NCBI RefSeq assembly: GCF_000344685.1
Contig: NW_006920429.1
Span: 131,462-195,461 of the forward strand
DNA length: 64,000 bases
Direction of reading: 5' to 3'
Origin: Gloeophyllum trabeum ATCC 11539
Lineage: Eukaryota > Basidiomycota > Agaricomycetes > Gloeophyllales > Gloeophyllaceae
In this document: positions 61,925-64,000 of the stretch, piece by piece
Numbering within the stretch: position 1 is the first letter of the stretch
Layout of the letters: the number at the start of each line of letters is the position of its first letter
The notes under the pieces: model-generated
Databases searched by the model: none
Seen by the model: the letters and a program-made list of their open reading frames with translations, nothing else
What the model was told of the DNA's origin: nothing
Made by a program: the position numbers and the translations under genes

Positions 61925-61955
61925 TCCACACCTATAGTACATAAGCCGTCACGAC
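61925..61955. repeat. Right imperfect terminal inverted repeat of the exonuclease-DDE locus
   Basis: Begins TCCACACCTATAGTAC and ends GTCACGAC. It is the reverse-complement partner of 56114-56144. The pair brackets the complete gene with about 155 bp of 5' flank and 250 bp of 3' flank. Confidence 0.55.
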
Positions 61956-63003
61956 GACGCCGGCACACTCGTGAGTACCTTCGTTATCGTCACGGGCGGC
62001 CCCTACTTACTGAAACCGTTAGGTTCTGGCCAGGCCTCCGAGTGCGAGTGATTGGGGAAGATTTGCATACTACGCTTCCAAGGCTCGAAAGATAATCCTT
62101 GACGAACGGTCCGATGAAATCTATGATGGCGTTACCGCTATTGACATGGATATCCTTATCGCCACGCGACCGCTTTGCTGCCGCGGCCAAACCTGAGCAG
62201 CGTCGATTGGAACTTCGCAAACACGTACTTGCCTCTATTTCTCTCGCCGAATATACGGAGATATCTCTCTTGCTCGAGAGTAGAGGAACAACCGAAGACC
62301 TGCTATCACTCACCTGCATGGTTCAGCTCTGTCCGCTATATGCCAGTGGGCGTCGGTCCATGTCCGAAGATGTCGCTGTCATGAACACCTTGACCACTCT
62401 ACAGCACCATCAGGGAAACCCTCCTGAGCTAATTATGTCTAATCATGTCTAATCCTGCATAATTATGCAGGATTACATCAGCAAAATGCGGAGACGTCTT
62501 GCCGAGGCCTTATAACCTTATGTGGTCTTAATTGTGCTTATTTTAGTTGCTAAGACATTATGAAAGACTTAAGTGAAACTAAGCCAAGTCACCGCTTACA
62601 GTTCCTTTTCTAGGTCTTGAATCATCTTTTCAAGGCTTATACGGCGACAGTTAACTCAGCTTTTCTGCTTATGGATATCTTAAATTTTGTCTTACTGGGA
62701 GAAATAAGACCCATAAAAAGCATCATTAAGAATAGCTAAGTTCAACGCAGCGTGCCTCAGATCAATGTTCAAGACACTAAGACGTGAAGTTTCGAAGTAG
62801 ATATAAGCAACACAGGTCTTCCTAAGATCTACTTAAGAAGGGTGAAGATGAAGAGAGACCATAAGTAATGTAAAGGATTGAGCAACCGAGCCATAGGAAG
62901 ATCAACAAAGATAGCAAAAAGTAACCGCTCGGAGAGCGTGAGCAAGCAGAATGATAACCGGCAATAGGAATAAGGGAGTAAGAAGGTAAGAAGCAGTGAA
63001 ATG
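61956..63003. other. Intergenic; 26-bp perfect palindrome at 62450-62475
   Basis: 62099-62452 is open on the plus strand (117 codons). The minus strand also reads protein-like (AAAAKRSRGDKDIHVNSGNA, IIDFIGPFVKDYLSSLG), but I recognise neither. The palindrome centres on CATAATTATG. Beyond it, 62480-63003 is AT-rich with no gene. Confidence 0.45.
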
Positions 63004-63332
63004 TGTTGAACTAGGCGCTGACTTAGCTGCCAGGTTCTACAACGTACCAGAACGTACTGGAACCCTCTGGAACATTCTGGTATATTCCATTATTGTACAG
63101 GGCACGGAGCTCATGTGGGTCAGTGACATCATAGGTGGAGCTCAGTAGGATTATAGATATTCCACGTAGCTTAGTCAGCCTATGGGCCACTGTGTATATA
63201 AACCCTGCAGCTCTGCTGCCTAATGACAAGGGTCGTTTATACGAGCTTTACCAGTAGCTACAGCATCCAACCCATACAGGTGAGTTGTGTAGGGCGCACT
63301 GTGCGTGCTGCTGCCTCCATAACTCTTCATCA
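63004..63332 (+). mobile_element. Probable 5' LTR of a copia-type retrotransposon
   Basis: The segment starts TGTTGAAC and ends CTTCATCA (TG...CA). It holds a TATA box (TGTATATAAACCC, 63191-63203) and is followed directly by a primer-binding site and 295 bp later by gag. The 3' LTR is outside the window, so the left boundary is inferred. Confidence 0.6.
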
Positions 63333-63345
63333 GGTTATGAGCCCA
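63333..63345 (+). other. Primer-binding site matching the initiator-tRNA anticodon arm
   Basis: GGTTATGAGCCCA is the reverse complement of TGGGCTCATAACC, the anticodon stem-loop of initiator Met tRNA (CAT anticodon). Drosophila copia uses the same internal half-tRNA primer scheme. Its position right after the LTR supports the assignment. Confidence 0.65.
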
Positions 63346-63626
63346 AATAGGCAGCTTGCGTCTGCGCGGTAACTCGCTGCAGCGCGTTGCGCCTCGCTCA
63401 CCTGTGCATCGCCCTATGTGCCCTCATAGGCTGCAGTGTGGCTTGATGCGTGATCATCGCCGTAGGCGCTGTTATCAGCAGCCATCAGGCTTGATGATCG
63501 ATCCTGGGGTAACTCCCTAATGGAGCCAACAGCATGGAGCAGTGCGCCCTTATCGGGCTGCATAGCTTCGCTGATACTGATGAGATCTCAATACAGATTT
63601 CAGATCTCTCAACCGCTCCTCAAACA
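63346..63626 (+). other. Copia leader (untranslated)
   Basis: Between the primer-binding site and the gag ATG. GC-rich with short repeated words (GGCTTGATG). No frame seen. Confidence 0.5.
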
Positions 63627-64000
63627 ATGTCGAACAATCTGATCGCCGTTGTCCCCGTCCTCGACGGCTCGAACTGGCCTACCTGGTCCGAGCAAATGAT
63701 GGCGTACCTTATGTCCCAAGGTCTCTGGGGAAATGTGGATGGCAGCATCACGCAGCCAGCTGTCGTCATCTCCGGTACCACCAGGGACTCTACCGCTGCT
63801 GACGCCTGGAAGGAAAAAGACGTCAGGGCTATGGGTACGATCCGTCTACACTGCTCTCCCGCCGTCGCCTCCTACATAAAGGACAAGAAATCGGCCAAGG
63901 AAACTTGGGACCAATTGTCTTCCCTCTATTCGTCTATGTCCCTCGGCACCATTTACATGAGCTGCGGGGGGCCTTATCGACGAAGATTCCCGGCCGATCA
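63627..64000 (+). CDS. Copia-type gag polyprotein, 5' part (cut by window end)
   Basis: Starts MSNNLIAVVPVLDGSNWPTW. The LDGSNWxTW opening, MMAYLMSQGLWG, AWKEKDVRAMGTIRL and AKETWDQLSSLYSS are standard for the gag of copia-type elements (UBN2/DUF4219 group), the nucleocapsid-forming part of the polyprotein. Near 63962-63970, at a run of six G, the frame slides from the expected path. The downstream LSTKIP reading is in another frame, so either a sequencing indel or a real frameshift is present. Protease, integrase, RT and RNase H would lie beyond the window. Confidence 0.8.
   Translation, partial: MSNNLIAVVPVLDGSNWPTWSEQMMAYLMSQGLWGNVDGSITQPAVVISGTTRDSTAADAWKEKDVRAMGTIRLHCSPAVASYIKDKKSAKETWDQLSSLYSSMSLGTIYMSCGGPYRRRFPAD

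Noticed and set aside
1..64000. tRNA or rRNA genes
   Set aside because: I saw no cloverleaf with A and B boxes or rRNA-like stretch. A tRNA scan would be decisive and I could not run it.

Overview
The window is from a filamentous basidiomycete, most likely an Agaricomycete. The evidence is dense GT-AG introns of about 45-75 bp, two FunK1-type protein kinases, an ATG1-like autophagy kinase (as relics), a GABA/amino-acid-type permease (as relics), a large protein resembling the basidiomycete DUF6729/exonuclease proteins, an APE-type LINE and a copia gag. Few loci look intact. Most of the middle is duplicated, broken and transposon-invaded, as in a repeat-rich accessory or subtelomeric region. 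Three runs of N interrupt it; two are flanked by the same sequence on both sides and are probably false gaps.

Layout. 1-3100 (-): 5'-complete, 3'-cut FHA-domain gene with repeated G-V-R-x-L/M-F motifs. 4395-7850 (-) and 21001-24198 (+): a FunK1 kinase pair with a shared palindromic promoter element. 8.7-19 kb: broken permease copies (-), a truncated family gene, a broken full-length family gene (A), a 373-bp TIR element with TA duplication, and 320-bp tandem repeats. 25.2-34.6 kb: two ATG1 relics (-) around a second cassette, which holds a truncated family gene, intact gene B (28630-31221) and a permease scrap. 35-37.6 kb: an unidentified relic. 37.6-40.3 kb: a divergent family member (C). 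41.5-56 kb: third cassette, made of a truncated family gene split by a LINE with a 13-bp target duplication, chimeric gene E (49961-52548), permease relic and repeats. 56.1-62 kb: an 11-exon gene for a 1,610-residue protein with AT-hooks, a candidate DDE core and an inserted DEDDy exonuclease, bracketed by imperfect inverted repeats. 63.0-64.0 kb: 5' LTR, primer site and gag of a copia element that runs off the window.

The dominant structure is a cassette present three times in direct orientation: truncated family gene, spacer, full family gene, second spacer, permease fragment. The family gene has ten short exons, encodes about 690 residues of mostly disordered sequence and ends in a conserved module with a Cys/His-rich last exon. 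I know no function for it. Its introns share an extended 5' sequence well beyond the splice consensus, and gene E is a B-type/A-type chimera, which points to repeated gene conversion. The exonuclease-DDE gene with terminal repeats is the other strong candidate for an undescribed system.
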